The translations under genes and the position numbers were made by a program. This document shows, piece after piece, positions 1 through 24,300 of a stretch of 64,000 nucleotides of DNA. The notes below the pieces were generated by a model. The model ran no database searches and had not been told where the DNA came from. It saw only the letters and a program-made list of their open reading frames with translations. Each line of letters starts with the position of its first letter. Position 1 is the stretch's first letter. The stretch is from Catenulispora sp. GP43 (GTDB lineage: Bacteria; Actinomycetota; Actinomycetes; Streptomycetales; Catenulisporaceae): positions 62,001-126,000 of the forward strand of contig NZ_JBGCCT010000022.1 of the NCBI RefSeq assembly GCF_041260665.1, written 5' to 3'.

Positions 1-1
1 C

Positions 2-12832
<12,831 letters not shown>

Positions 12833-12843
12833 TCCCCCAGGCC

Positions 12844-12882
12844 CCGAGCCGCCGGTGCTGATCCCTCAGCCCGGCGGCTCGG
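12844..12882 (+). terminator. Hairpin between PKS A and the LAL regulator
   Basis: A perfect 12-bp inverted repeat, CCGAGCCGCCGG (12844-12855) and CCGGCGGCTCGG (12871-12882), with a 15-nt loop, lies 11 bp after the PKS A stop and 11 bp before the stop of the convergent regulator gene. There is no U-tract, which is common for actinomycete terminators. It is placed to serve both genes. Confidence 0.8.
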
Positions 12883-12893
12883 CGAGGCGCGAA

Positions 12894-15233
12894 CTACCCG
12901 GCGGCCACGCCGAGCCGCGCCGCCAGAGCCCTGCGTCCGGTGACGCCGAGCTTCTTGTAGACCCGGGTCAGATGCTGTTCCACCGTGCTGACCGTGACGT
13001 AGAGGTCTCCGCTGATCTGCCGGTTGGACATGCCGACCGCGGCCATTTCGGCCACTTTGCGCTCGGCCTCGCTCAGTTCGACCGCGAGGGCGTCCAAGCG
13101 CTCAGCGGTGTTCTCGCGCACCCGATAGGTCAGCGGGGACGCGGCGTGGTCGAACGTGGCGGCGGCCGGCAATGTCAGTCGGCTGGCCGGGGATTTCGTC
13201 GTCTGCGTGGTCCGGCTGTCTTTGCCGGGGTCTTTGTTCACTCGGCTCAGGTCGGCGTCGCCGAGCTGGGTGGACAGACGCTTCATGGCGTTGGCGAGGT
13301 CCCGCCGCCAGGGCACGAGCGCGGACTGCCGCAGCCCTGACTCCTTGGCCAGCCGGCGGCAGCGCTGGAAGTCGCCGACGGCGGCCAGGACGCGACCGGT
13401 GGCCAGGTGGTGGTGTCCTCGGGCGTGGAGGTAGCGCAATCCGTTGAGTGTGCCGAACATCGCGGCTGGGACCGGCACGCGCAGCGCTTCGGCCGCCTCG
13501 TCGTGCCTGCCGGCCCTGGTGTGTGCCAGGACCTGGACGGCCAATGGAAAGCCGACTGCGGCGCCCCAACCCTCGACGCCTATCATCCGCAGTGCGGCAG
13601 CGGCCTGCTCCGCCGCCGCGGCCTCATCACCGGTCCGCAGCCGGAGCCAGGCCCGGACCGAGCCCAGCAGCGCTCGCCAGGTGTCCGCCCCGCGCTCGGT
13701 TGCTTCGTCGAGCAGCCGCGTGCACCATCGTTCGGCCTGTTCGCCGTTCGGCAGTACGCACAGGGCGATCGCCAGCGCCTCCAACGACAGGTCGGCGAGC
13801 CGGCAGTTGCGCAGCACCAGCTCGGCACCGGCCACGGCGGTGTCGTCGGCCCCGTTCAGCCAGCCGTCCGCCAGAGTCTCGGTCACGCGCAGCCAGGGCG
13901 AGTCGGTCGGGTCCGCGGGGGCGGGCGCGAGGTCGTTCGGGCCGAAGTGCCACAGAGCGGCGAGCCGGATCTCGGCCCGGGTCTGGGGATCGGCGGACCG
14001 CAACCGGTGCAGAGCGTCGGGCAGGGGCTCCCGGTCACCACGCCACAGGGCGTCGCGGACCAGTGCCGAGGCGTCCACCAGCAAGCCCGACCGGACGGCG
14101 TCGCGCAGCGGCGGCACGTTGCGCGAGGCGATCTCCGGGGCGCGGCGCCAAGTGATGCGGGCCACGGCCGCGCGGATCTGGATCTGGTCCCGCGCCTCGG
14201 TGACCGTGGCCAGCGCCAGTTCGAGACACCGGGTGGCGAAGCCGACGTCGTCGGACGAGGCGGCCTGCTCGGCCGCCGCCCGCAGCGTCGCGACCGGCCA
14301 GCCCGGCTCGGCCAGTCCCGCGGCCAGAAGGTGCCCGGCGACGATCCGCGCGCCGCGTCCCCGCCGGTAGGTCACCGCTGCGGCCTGCTGATGCAGCCGA
14401 ACCAGTTCGTCGGCGGGGAGAACGGCGAGTACCGCGCCGCCGAGGGGCGGCTGCCGGTACCGGCCGTCCGTCGCCAGACCGGTCCGTTCCAGAATGCCGA
14501 TCATCTCCTCGGCGACACCCATCGGACCGCTGACGAACCGGGCGATCGACTCGGCGTCGGCCTGCTCGCCGAGGACCGCCATCGCGCGGCTCACCTCCGC
14601 CATCGGCGGGCCCCACCGGCGCAGCGCCTCGTGCAGCGCGTCGATCGGCGACTCCCGGTCGGCCACAGCCACCACGGCGGGGGGCGGCGGGGCGAGCTCC
14701 ACCTGTCGGCACGCCAGGGCGGTCAGGTCGGCCTGCGGCGACGGCCCGGTCTCCATGCGACTCCATCGGGTCAGCACAACGAGCAGCCGGGCGGACCGGA
14801 CGCGACGGTGCAGGTGGCACAGCAGCCGGATCGACCAGTGATCGGCGAAATGCACGTCGTCCACGGCGATCACCACGGGTTGCGCACGACACAGATCGAG
14901 CAGTGCCGCGCCTGCCTGGTGGATGGAATGGATATCGTCGCCGTCGATCGACGAAACGAGACGTGTGATTCTCCGGCGTGTCTTTTCCGGAACCATTGTA
15001 TTGCTGACCAGCTGTTCCAGGATTCCGGCCCGCAGCGATTGTTCATCTGGGGTTCCGGAACTGCTGAGTGTGAGGGTTCCGGCGTTCTCCGCGTGGTCGA
15101 CGAACGCCCGCAGCACGGTGGTCTTCCCGCTGCCGGGGTCGCCGCTGACCACGATCGTCCGGCCGGATTCGGTGCCGCTCGCGGCGAGCTGGCCCTGGAG
15201 GAATGTCAGGAGGTTGCTGTGAGTCAAGGACAT
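12894..15233 (-). CDS. LuxR-family (LAL-type) transcriptional regulator
   Basis: Protein of 779 aa from the ATG at 15233. Walker A GDPGSGKTT is at residues 31-39 and a Walker B-like VIAVDDVH follows at about 120. The C-terminal 65 residues form a LuxR/GerE helix-turn-helix (LSEAERKVAEMAA, then GMSNRQISGDLYVTVSTVEQ). This is the LAL/MalT-like architecture of pathway activators in macrolide and polyene clusters, somewhat shorter than the usual 900 or more residues. The start at 15233 is preferred over an upstream in-frame ATG at 15266, because GGTGA precedes it and a possible TTGACA -35 element lies at 15300. The gene follows PKS B on the same strand after about 100 bp. It may be read from the D-C-B operon, from its own promoter, or both. 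It is the only regulator in the window and probably activates the PKS. Confidence 0.9.
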   Translation of the reverse strand: MSLTHSNLLTFLQGQLAASGTESGRTIVVSGDPGSGKTTVLRAFVDHAENAGTLTLSSSGTPDEQSLRAGILEQLVSNTMVPEKTRRRITRLVSSIDGDDIHSIHQAGAALLDLCRAQPVVIAVDDVHFADHWSIRLLCHLHRRVRSARLLVVLTRWSRMETGPSPQADLTALACRQVELAPPPPAVVAVADRESPIDALHEALRRWGPPMAEVSRAMAVLGEQADAESIARFVSGPMGVAEEMIGILERTGLATDGRYRQPPLGGAVLAVLPADELVRLHQQAAAVTYRRGRGARIVAGHLLAAGLAEPGWPVATLRAAAEQAASSDDVGFATRCLELALATVTEARDQIQIRAAVARITWRRAPEIASRNVPPLRDAVRSGLLVDASALVRDALWRGDREPLPDALHRLRSADPQTRAEIRLAALWHFGPNDLAPAPADPTDSPWLRVTETLADGWLNGADDTAVAGAELVLRNCRLADLSLEALAIALCVLPNGEQAERWCTRLLDEATERGADTWRALLGSVRAWLRLRTGDEAAAAEQAAAALRMIGVEGWGAAVGFPLAVQVLAHTRAGRHDEAAEALRVPVPAAMFGTLNGLRYLHARGHHHLATGRVLAAVGDFQRCRRLAKESGLRQSALVPWRRDLANAMKRLSTQLGDADLSRVNKDPGKDSRTTQTTKSPASRLTLPAAATFDHAASPLTYRVRENTAERLDALAVELSEAERKVAEMAAVGMSNRQISGDLYVTVSTVEQHLTRVYKKLGVTGRRALAARLGVAAG

Positions 15234-15269
15234 CAGATCACCGAGCGAAGGGAGGTTCCCACGCATGGC

Positions 15270-15300
15270 ATTGTTGTCGAGCCCTGTGATGAGGTGTCAA
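15270..15300 (-). promoter_or_regulatory. Possible promoter of the LAL regulator
   Basis: Read on the minus strand, a consensus -35 TTGACA (15300-15295) is followed after 19 bp by AACAAT (15275-15270), or after 17 bp by ACAACA. A transcript from here would begin close to the upstream ATG at 15266, which favours the ATG at 15233 as start. The -10 match is weak. Confidence 0.35.
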
Positions 15301-15336
15301 GCGTCCGGATCCCCGCCGTCATCGACCGCGCGCGAA

Positions 15337-18300
15337 TCACGCATCCGGCCTACGGGAATCAAGCATCCCCAACCAGTCATGGACGGAACGGGCCGTGGTC
15401 GCGGCGTGCTCGTCCATCATCGAGAAATGATTGCCGGGTACGTCGACCACAGCGGACACCGTGCCCAACCGCGTCTGCCAGGTTCCCGTGCCCAGTTCCG
15501 GCCGGAGCGGCTCGGTCGCCCTCGCCAACAAAGTCGGAATCGGCAGCGGCTCCGGGCTCCAGTCCGCGAAGAACTCCGTGAGCCACATATAGGCGGACAG
15601 CCGGGTGCTGTCGACCGGCACCACGCTGTATGAGCGATCGTAGATGATCTCCAGGAATTCCTCGCGACCGATCTCCAGATAGGCGTGGCGCAGCGTGTAG
15701 GTGTCCAGCATTGCCACAGCGCGTGGCGGGCGTCCGAGCCCGCACAGGTGCCGGGCGATCTCATGGGCGAGCATTCCGCCTGAGGACGTGCCCAGCAGGA
15801 CGAACGGAGCGTCGCCGACGTGATCGAGCACCGTGCGCGCCTGCAGCGAGATGAGCGCCGCCGCGTCGGCGGGCAGCGGCTCACCTGCGGCGAAGCCCGG
15901 CGCGGGCAGCGCCGAGACCCGCTCCGTGCCCGGCCACAGCGCGGCGAACTGGTAATAGATGTGGGCTCCGGTGGCCGGGGATATCGGGTTCACGCACACC
16001 AGCCGGAGATCACCGGACCCGGTGGCCAACGGCAGCGCCGCCGGCGGATCAGGGATCTGCGACTCGTCGGCGAACATCTGCCGCAGCCGGGCGACATTCA
16101 GCAGTAGCTGCGTACCCGTGTCGGCCTTGTTCTCCTTGACCGCCGTGAAATACAGCTCACTGATGAGGTCGAAAGTCTCTGATTTCCCGGCCGGTTCCGG
16201 ACCGGTCGGGATGTCGCCGGACAGCCGGTCGGCGACGTGGTTCGCGAGATCAACCGGCGTCGGATGGTCGAAGACCACCGTGGACGGCAGGCTCAGCTGC
16301 GTCAGCCGGTTCAGCCGGTTGCGCAGATCGACGGCCGCGAGCGAGTCGAAGCCCAGTTCCGGGAAGGTGCGGGCGCCCTCGACCAGCGTGGTGCCGCTGT
16401 GGCCGAGGGTCACGGCCACCTGACCGCGTACCACCTCCAGCACGGCTCGCCGGCGAGCCGCGTCGTCCAGGCCGGCGAGGCGTTCCACGAGGCTCGCCTG
16501 TGCTTCGGCGGCGGGCCGCCCGTTGTCGGCGCGCCGTGTTGTGACCAGCCGTCGCAGCAGCGCGGGCACTTCGCCGGAGGCGACCACCGTCGCCTCATCG
16601 AACGAGGCGGCCATGAGCCGCGCCGCGCCGTTTCGGAGTGCGGCGTCGAACAGGCCGAGGGCCTGATTCGTGCTCAGCTCCCGCCATGCGTCGGCCGCCG
16701 TGGGTCGGGCACCGGAACGCGCCAGCGCCTGCTGCACCTCGGGGAGGTTCCCGATCAGCGGGCTGGGCCGTTCGGAGGTGAGGACGGGCGCAAAGCGGTC
16801 CCAGTCGATGTCGGCGACGAGGACGACCTGGCCGACACGGCCGTCCTTCCGCCCGATAGCGGCCAGCAGCGCGTCCAGCGCCCCGTCGCCGGACATGGGG
16901 ATCAGGCCCACGCGACGCAGAACCCTCTCCGCCGCCTCGTCACCCGCTATGCCGCTGCCGGCCCAAGCGCCCAAAGCCACCGAGGTGGAGACCCGTCCGC
17001 TCGCCAGCCGCTGCTCGGCGAGCGCTGCCAACCGGGCGTCGGCGGCGGCGTGCGCACCGTGCCCCAGGTGGCCCCAGACACCGGAGTCGGACGACAAAAG
17101 CACGAACGCGTCGAGCGGCTGGTCGCCCAGCAACTCGTCCAGCACCGCCGCGCCGTCCGCCCTCCCGGACAACGCGTCCGCGAAACCGGCGAGGTCGATC
17201 TCCGCGAACGGGACCGGTTGGAGCGACCCGGCGGCGTGTACCACCGCGGTGACCGGCTGATCCGCCGGGACCGCCGCGAGCACGGCCGCGACGGCTTCCC
17301 GGTCCGACAGGTCGCACGCGGTCGACGTCACCGCGGTCCCAGACGCCTCCAAGTCGGCGACCAGACCGGCCGCCTCGGACGCGTCCGCATCGCGGTCGCT
17401 CAGCAGCACCAGGCGGGTCGCGCCCTCGGCAGCGAGGCGGCGGGCCACGTGCTTGCCGACGCCCGTGGTGCCGCCGGTGACCAGAACCGTGCCACGAGGC
17501 CGCCACGGGTCCGCCACGTGCGGTGTTCCGCCGGGTGGCAGGCCACGAACCAGGCGACGTGCGTAGGTGCCATCGGCGCGCAGCGCGATCTGGTCCTCAC
17601 CGTGTCTACCGGCGAGCACAGCGGCCAGAGCAGGGCCGGTCCACGGGCTGTCTCCTCTGCTCGGCAGGTCGACGAGGCCGCCCCAACCCCGCGGCCATTC
17701 CAAAGCGACGACTCCTCCGTAACCCCAGACCTGGGCCTGAGCCGACCGGGCTGGCCGGTCGCCGTCCGATACGGCCACAGCCCCCTGCGTCACACACCAC
17801 AGTGGAACAGCCGTGTCCACATCGTGCAGCGCCTGGGTGAGTGCCACCGTGGAGGCCATGCCGACCGACACCACCGGGTACTCCGGGTGTGGCCGTTCAT
17901 CCGGTGCGAGCACGGAAACGATCCCGATCACGCCTGCCGTCGCGATGCGCAGACGGGCGGCCAGCGACTGCCGGTCCGCCGCCTCGCCCGCTTCGATCGT
18001 GAACAGCTCGACCTGGGCTCCCGCCCGGGTCAGCGCCACCGCGACAGACGCGGACAGCTCCTCGGCTCCCTCATGGCCCTGGCCCGGTGCGGCGAGCAGC
18101 CATCGGCCGGTGAGCTCGGCGCTCGGCGGGACGTCCGTCGGCCGCCAGCCGACGAGGTACGACGAGCGGTTCGCTGCCGGTCCGCCGGTGACGTCTGCTT
18201 CGGGCGCCCAGCGGCCCCAGACGAGGGATTGGCCGGGAAGACCGGCATCGCGGCGGTGCTGTGCGATGGCGTCGAGCGACCCGGCGACGGCTGCACCAGT

Positions 18301-21300
18301 GTCGCCGGCATCGCCGAGCAGGCCTGCCGCCGCGGAGAACACCACGAAGGCCGACAGGTCGAGACCACAAGTCTGCCGGTGCAGGTGCCATGTCGTGTTC
18401 ACTGCGGACCACGACATCTCATCGCTGTCACCTGGCTCCGGGCGTGTGCCGTCGGGCATGCCGAGCGTGTGGATCACGGCCGTCAGCGGATACTCGGGCG
18501 GCACCGACGCCAGCAGCGCGGCCACCGACTCGGCGTCGGTGAGCTCGTCGGCCACCACCGTCACGGTCGCGCCCAGCAAAGACAGCTCGTGGATCAGTTC
18601 CGCCGGGTCCGTGTTCCGCTCGGCGGGCCGTCGGGTCAGGAGGAGGTGGCGCGCGCCGATGTCGGCCAGGTGCCGGGCTACGGCGGCTCCGGCGCCGCCG
18701 GTGCCGCCCGTCACGAGGATCGTGCCGTGCGGGGCACGGGCCAGGCCGAGCGCGTCCTTGTGGTTCCGGCCGTCATCCTCCGCGACCCTGGTGAGTCGCA
18801 CGGCCTGTGCCACGCCCTCCCGAATGTGCACCTCGGGCTCTCCGGAGGCCAGGGCAGCCGGCAGGACTCCGACAGATGCTGGCGTGCCGTCGAAACTCAC
18901 CAGAGCGAACCGGTCGGGATCCGCGGAACGTACGAGTCCTGCGAGTGCCGCTTGGATGATCCCTGTGCCTGTGTCGTCCCGCGTCACCAATACGGCCCGC
19001 GCTCTGGTTAGTGCAGGATGAGCAGCGAACCAGTCCAGAAGGCGCCGGGCCCGTGCCACGGCTTCCCGTAGCGCGTCCGGGAGGTCCTCTAGGTCGTTCG
19101 ATCCGTCTGCGGCCGGGACGGTCAGCAGTACGGTCGTCGGTGCGGCGGCACCCGCTTCGAGTGCCGCGTCGAGGTCCTCAGGGCCGGGGTAGCAACGATC
19201 TGCCGGTACCCCCAGGTTGTCGTGCCCACCTACCAGGACGACGCTTTCGGCGTACCCGCTGCGTTCCACCGGAAGCGTCGTGCTCGTCAGCTCGAACAGC
19301 GCCTCTTGGGACACGGCGCGGGGAACGGCTGTGCCGATGCGCGGAGCGAGCCAGTAGTTCTGGTGTTGGAAGGGGTAGGTGGGGAGGTTGGTGGGTTGGC
19401 CGGGGGTTAGGAGCGTTCGCCAGTCGAGGGGCGTGCCGTGGATGTGGAGGTGCGCGAGTGCGGTGGTGAGTTGGGTGGTGTCGCCGTGGTCGCGCCGGAG
19501 GGTTTCGATGGCGATGGCGTCGGGATCGGTGTCAGTGATGGAGGCCGTCAGGATGGGGTGTGGGCTGGTCTCGATGTAGTGCGTGTGGCTGGTGTTCATC
19601 AGGGTGCGTATGGCGGGGTGGAAGGCGACCGGCTGGCGGAGGTTGTCGTACCAGTAGGCGGCGTCGGCCTCAATGCCCTTCATCCACGTACCGTTCATGG
19701 TCGAGTACCAGGGGATCTCGGCGTTGCGCGGAGAAATGGGTGCGAGGCTTTGAAGTATCTGCTCTCGGATGGTCTCGACATGCGGTGAGTGTGAGGCGTA
19801 GTCGACGTCGATCCGTCGGGCGTGGATGCCGGTGGTTTCGCAGTGTTCGAGTACGTGCTCGACCGTTTCGGTGTTGCTGGAGATCACCGTGGTGGCCGGG
19901 CCGTTGAGCGCGGCGATGGAGAGGTCCTTGCTCCAGGGCGCGATGAGTTCGCGGGTTGCGTCGGCGGACAGGGAGATGGATGCCATGGCGCCGTGTCCGG
20001 ACAGCGTTCGTAGTGCTTGGGCGCGCAGTGCGACGATGCGTGTGGCGTCATCGAGGCTGAGTGCTCCGGCGATGTGGGCGGCGGCGATCTCGCCTTGGGA
20101 GTGTCCGACGACGGCGTCGGGGTGGACGCCGGACGCCTGCCAGAGATCGGCGAGAGCGACCATGACCGCGAACAAGGTCGGTTGCAGCACATCGACGCGC
20201 TCAAGAGGCGGTGCGTCAGCGGCGCCGCGGAGCACGTCGAGCAGTGACCAGTCGGTGTACTGGCACAGGGCCTGGTCGCACTCGGTGATGCGGGCCGCGA
20301 ACACCGGGGAGGACTGGAGCAGATCCAGTCCCATGCCAACCCACTGCGAACCCTGACCGGGGAAGACGAACACCGTCTTCCCGCCGGTGCGGGCGATGCC
20401 GGTGAGCACAGACGGTGCGGGCGTCCCGTCCGCCAGGGCGGCGGTGGCGTCGAGCAGGCTTTCACGGTCGTGGCCCAGGATGACGGCCCGGTGCGCGAAG
20501 TGGGTACGGGTGGTCGCCAGCGACCAGGCGATGTCCGCAGGCGCCAGTTCAGGGCGCGCGCCGGCGTGCGCGGCCAGGCGTGCGGCCTGCTCGCGGAGAC
20601 CATCAGCGGTCTTGGCCGACAACAACCACGGCACCACGGACGGTGCGAGCGGCGCCGCGGCCGGCGTCGGCAGCGGTCGAGGCAGCTCGATCGGCGGCTG
20701 CTCAAGGATGACGTGGGCGTTGGTGCCACTGATCCCGAAGGCCGAGACCCCGGCTCGGCGCGGTCGCCCGAGCTCCGGCCAGTTGCGCGATTCGGTGAGG
20801 AGTTCGACCTGCCCGCGGGTCCAGTCGATGTGGGTGCTGGGTATTTCGGCGTGCAGTGTCTTGGGCAGGGTGCCGTGCCGCATGGCCTGCACCATTTTGA
20901 TCACGCTTGCCACGCCCGCCGCGGCTTGGGTGTGCCCGATGTTCGACTTCAGCGAGCCGAGCCAGAGCGGCTGTCCGTCCGGCCGTTCCTGGCCGTAGGT
21001 GGCCAGCAGCGCCTGGGCCTCGATGGGGTCGCCTAGTCGGGTCCCCGTTCCGTGAGCTTCCACCGCGTCGATGTCGGAGGCGGACAGGCCTGCGTTCGCG
21101 AGTGCCTGCCGGATGACGCGTTGCTGTGACGGTCCGTTAGGTGCCGTGAGTCCGTTGCTGGCGCCGTCTTGGTTCACGGCGCTGCCTCGGACGACGGCCA
21201 GGACCGGATGTTGGTTGCGCTGGGCTTCCGAGAGCCGTTCGAGAACCAGGATGCCGATACCTTCACCCCAGCCGGTGCCGTCGGCGTCGTCGGAGAACGC

Positions 21301-24300
21301 GCGGCAGCGTCCGTCGGCGGACAGGGCACGTTGGCGGCTGAACTCGATGAACCCGTCGGGGGTGGCCATGACGGTGACGCCACCGGCCAGGGCCAGCGAG
21401 GACTCGCCGGTCCTCAGCGATTGGGCGGCCAGATGCAGCGCGACCAACGACGACGAACACGCCGTGTCGATGGTGACCGCCGGGCCTTCCAGCCCGAACG
21501 TATAGGACAGGCGGCCGGACATCACGCTGGTGGCAGTGCCCGTACTCAAGTAGCCTTCGAGATCTTCGGCGTCGGGGCTGTTGGTGCCGTAGCCCTGGTG
21601 GTACGTGCCGATGAACACTCCGCTCTCGGTGCCGCGCAGAGCGGTGGGGTCGATCCCGGCGCGTTCGACGGCTTCCCAAGCGACCTCCAGGAGGAGGCGC
21701 TGCTGCGGGTCCATGGCAAGGGCCTCGCGTGGGGAGATGGTGAAGAAGTCCGGATCGAAAGCCGCGGCGTCGCGGAGGAAACCGCCGCTCCGGGCATAGG
21801 TCGTGCCCTTGTTCTCCGGGTCCGGGTGGTAGAGGCCTTCGAGGTCCCAACCACGGTCGTCGGGGAACGTGCCGATCGCGTCTCCGCCCTGATCCACCAG
21901 CCGCCACAGGTCTTCCGGGGTGGCGATGTCGCCGGCGAAGCGGCACGCCATGCCGACGATCACGATCGGGTCGTCGACCGCGCCCGGCGCACTCGCCGCG
22001 GTTGCACGGGCAGCCTGCTCGGCAGCCGCACTTTCGGAACCTGACAACTGGTCGAACAGGTGGGCACCCAACGCCTCGGGGCTCGGGTGGTCGAAGACGA
22101 GCGTTGCGGGGAGCCGTAGTCCGGTGGCGGTGGTGAGTCTGTTGCGGAGGTCGACGGCGGTGAGGGAGTCGAAGCCGAGGTCTTTGAAGGGGCGGTCGGG
22201 TGGGAGGTGTTCGGTGGTGGTGTGGCCGAGGACGGTGGCTGCTTGGGTGCGGACGAGGTCGAGCAGGATCTGGTGCTGCCTGGCCGTGGTCTGACCGGTC
22301 AGGCGGGTGACCAGGGTTGCCTGGGAACGCGCGGGCTGGAGGGGAAGGGAGCGTGCTGCGCGAGGGCGCAGGAGCGGGAGTGTCTCGTGCGGTCGACGTC
22401 CGGCGCGGGGGTTCTGGTCCGCGAGCATGAGGACGGGTTCGGTGCTCGCGAACGCGGTGTCGAGGAGAGCGAGTGCGCGCTCGGTGGTGAGCGTCGGGAG
22501 GCTGGTGGAGATGCGGTCGAGCGAGCCGTCGGTGAGGTGCCCGGTCATGGCGCTGGTTTGTTCCCACAGGCCCCATGCGGCCGATAGTGCCGGTAGGCCG
22601 AGGGTGTGTCGGTGCCGGGCGAGGCCGTCGAGGTAGGCGTTGGCAGCGGCGTAGTTGGCTTGGCCTGGTGCGCCGAGTACACCGGCGGCCGAAGAGAAGA
22701 GCACGAATGCGGCGAGGTTCATTTCCCGCGTCAGTTCGTGGAGGTTCCACGCGGCGTCGGCCTTGGCGCGCAGGACGGTGTGCAGTCGCTCCGGCGTGAG
22801 GGCGGTGAGGACACCGTCGTCGAGGACCCCGGCGGCATGGATCACTGCGGTGAGCGAGTGTTCGGCCGGCACGGTGTCGAGCAGGTCGGCCAGTGAGTCT
22901 TTGTCCGCGGCGTCGCAGGTTTCGATGGTGACGCGCGCGCCTGCTGCGGCCATTTCTGTGGCGAAGGTGTCGATGTCGGCCGCCTGGGGGCCGCTGCGGC
23001 TGGCCAGGAGCAGGTGGCGGATGCCGTGGTGGTCCACGAGGTGTCGGGCGACGATGCGGCCGAGGGTGCCGGTCCCGCCGGTGATCAGCACGGTGCCGTC
23101 GAGGTTCCAGGCCGGAGGCTCGGAGATCGGGCTCTCCGGCACGAGGCGCGGACTGAAGATCGTCGTCTCACGGACGGCGAGTTGCGGCTCGTCACCGCTT
23201 GCGACGGCGAGCACGTCGATGAGCGGGACGGGCTGGTCGTCGATGTCGAGCAGGACGAACCGGTCGGGGTGCTCGGACTGGGCCGCGCGGATCAGCCCCC
23301 AGACCGCTGCCCCGGCGAGTTCGGACGCCGGATCGGTCGCTCCGGTCTGCGGCCCGACGGCGTTCTCGGTGACGACGACGAGTCGAGCTGCGGCGAACCG
23401 GGATTCCGCGATCCAGGCCTGAGCGATGGACAGGACATCATCCAGGCCGGTCGGGGCAGCCAGGACCACCCAGGCGGGTACGGGAGCACCGCGGTCGATG
23501 CCGTCGATCAAACCGTCCAGATCGGCATACGGTTCCGAACCGGTGCTCAGCGGGTCATCGGTGCCGAGTATCGCGACCGGACCGAGCGCCGCCGAGCCCG
23601 CCACTCGTGCTGGAGACCAGTCGAGGCGGAAGGGTCCCGGCTCCGACGCCGGGACGCTGAGTTCCCCGGCTGCTATCGGCCGGGTCGTCAGGGCGGCGAT
23701 GGTGGCGACGAGGTGGCCGGCGGTGTCGGTGAGTTCGAGGGCGGCCGTGTCGGGACCGGTCGGGGTCATGCGGACGCGCAGGGCTGTAGCGGCCCGGGTA
23801 TGGAGGCGCAGGCCGTTCCAGGCGAAGGGGAGCCGGATCGTGTCGGCGCGGTCGTCGGTTGCGGTCTCGGTGCCGAGGGCGATCGTGTGGAGCGCGGCGT
23901 CCAGGAGGGCGGGGTGGATGTGGAACTGGTCGGCTTGCACGACGGCCTGATCGTCCAGCGCGATCTCGGCGTATATCTGCGTGCCGAGTCGCCAGGCGGA
24001 CCGTAGCGCCCGGAAGGTCGGCCCGTAGGCGTATCCGTCGGTGGCGAACTGGTCATAGAGCTCTGTCACGTCAAGGGGTTCGGCGCCGACAGGCGGCCAG
24101 CTCGTGAAGTCGACGGGAGTGCCGAGGTCGCTTGCGGGGGCGAGGTGGCCGGAGGCGTGGCACACCCAGTCCGCGTCGGCGGTCTCGAGCTGGGAGTGGA
24201 TACCGATGGCACGTCGGTCCTCGGCGTCCGGCTCGCCGACCACCACTTGCAGACGGACCGCGCCGTGGGAGGGCAGGATCAGCGGTCTGTGCAAGGTCAG

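Noticed and set aside
13407-15581. Plus-strand frame opposite the LAL regulator
   Set aside because: The minus-strand reading has Walker A and LuxR motifs; the plus-strand frame has none.
16237-19011. Long plus-strand frame opposite the B3 ketoreductases
   Set aside because: It lies entirely antisense to a clear PKS domain series and has no protein-like motifs.
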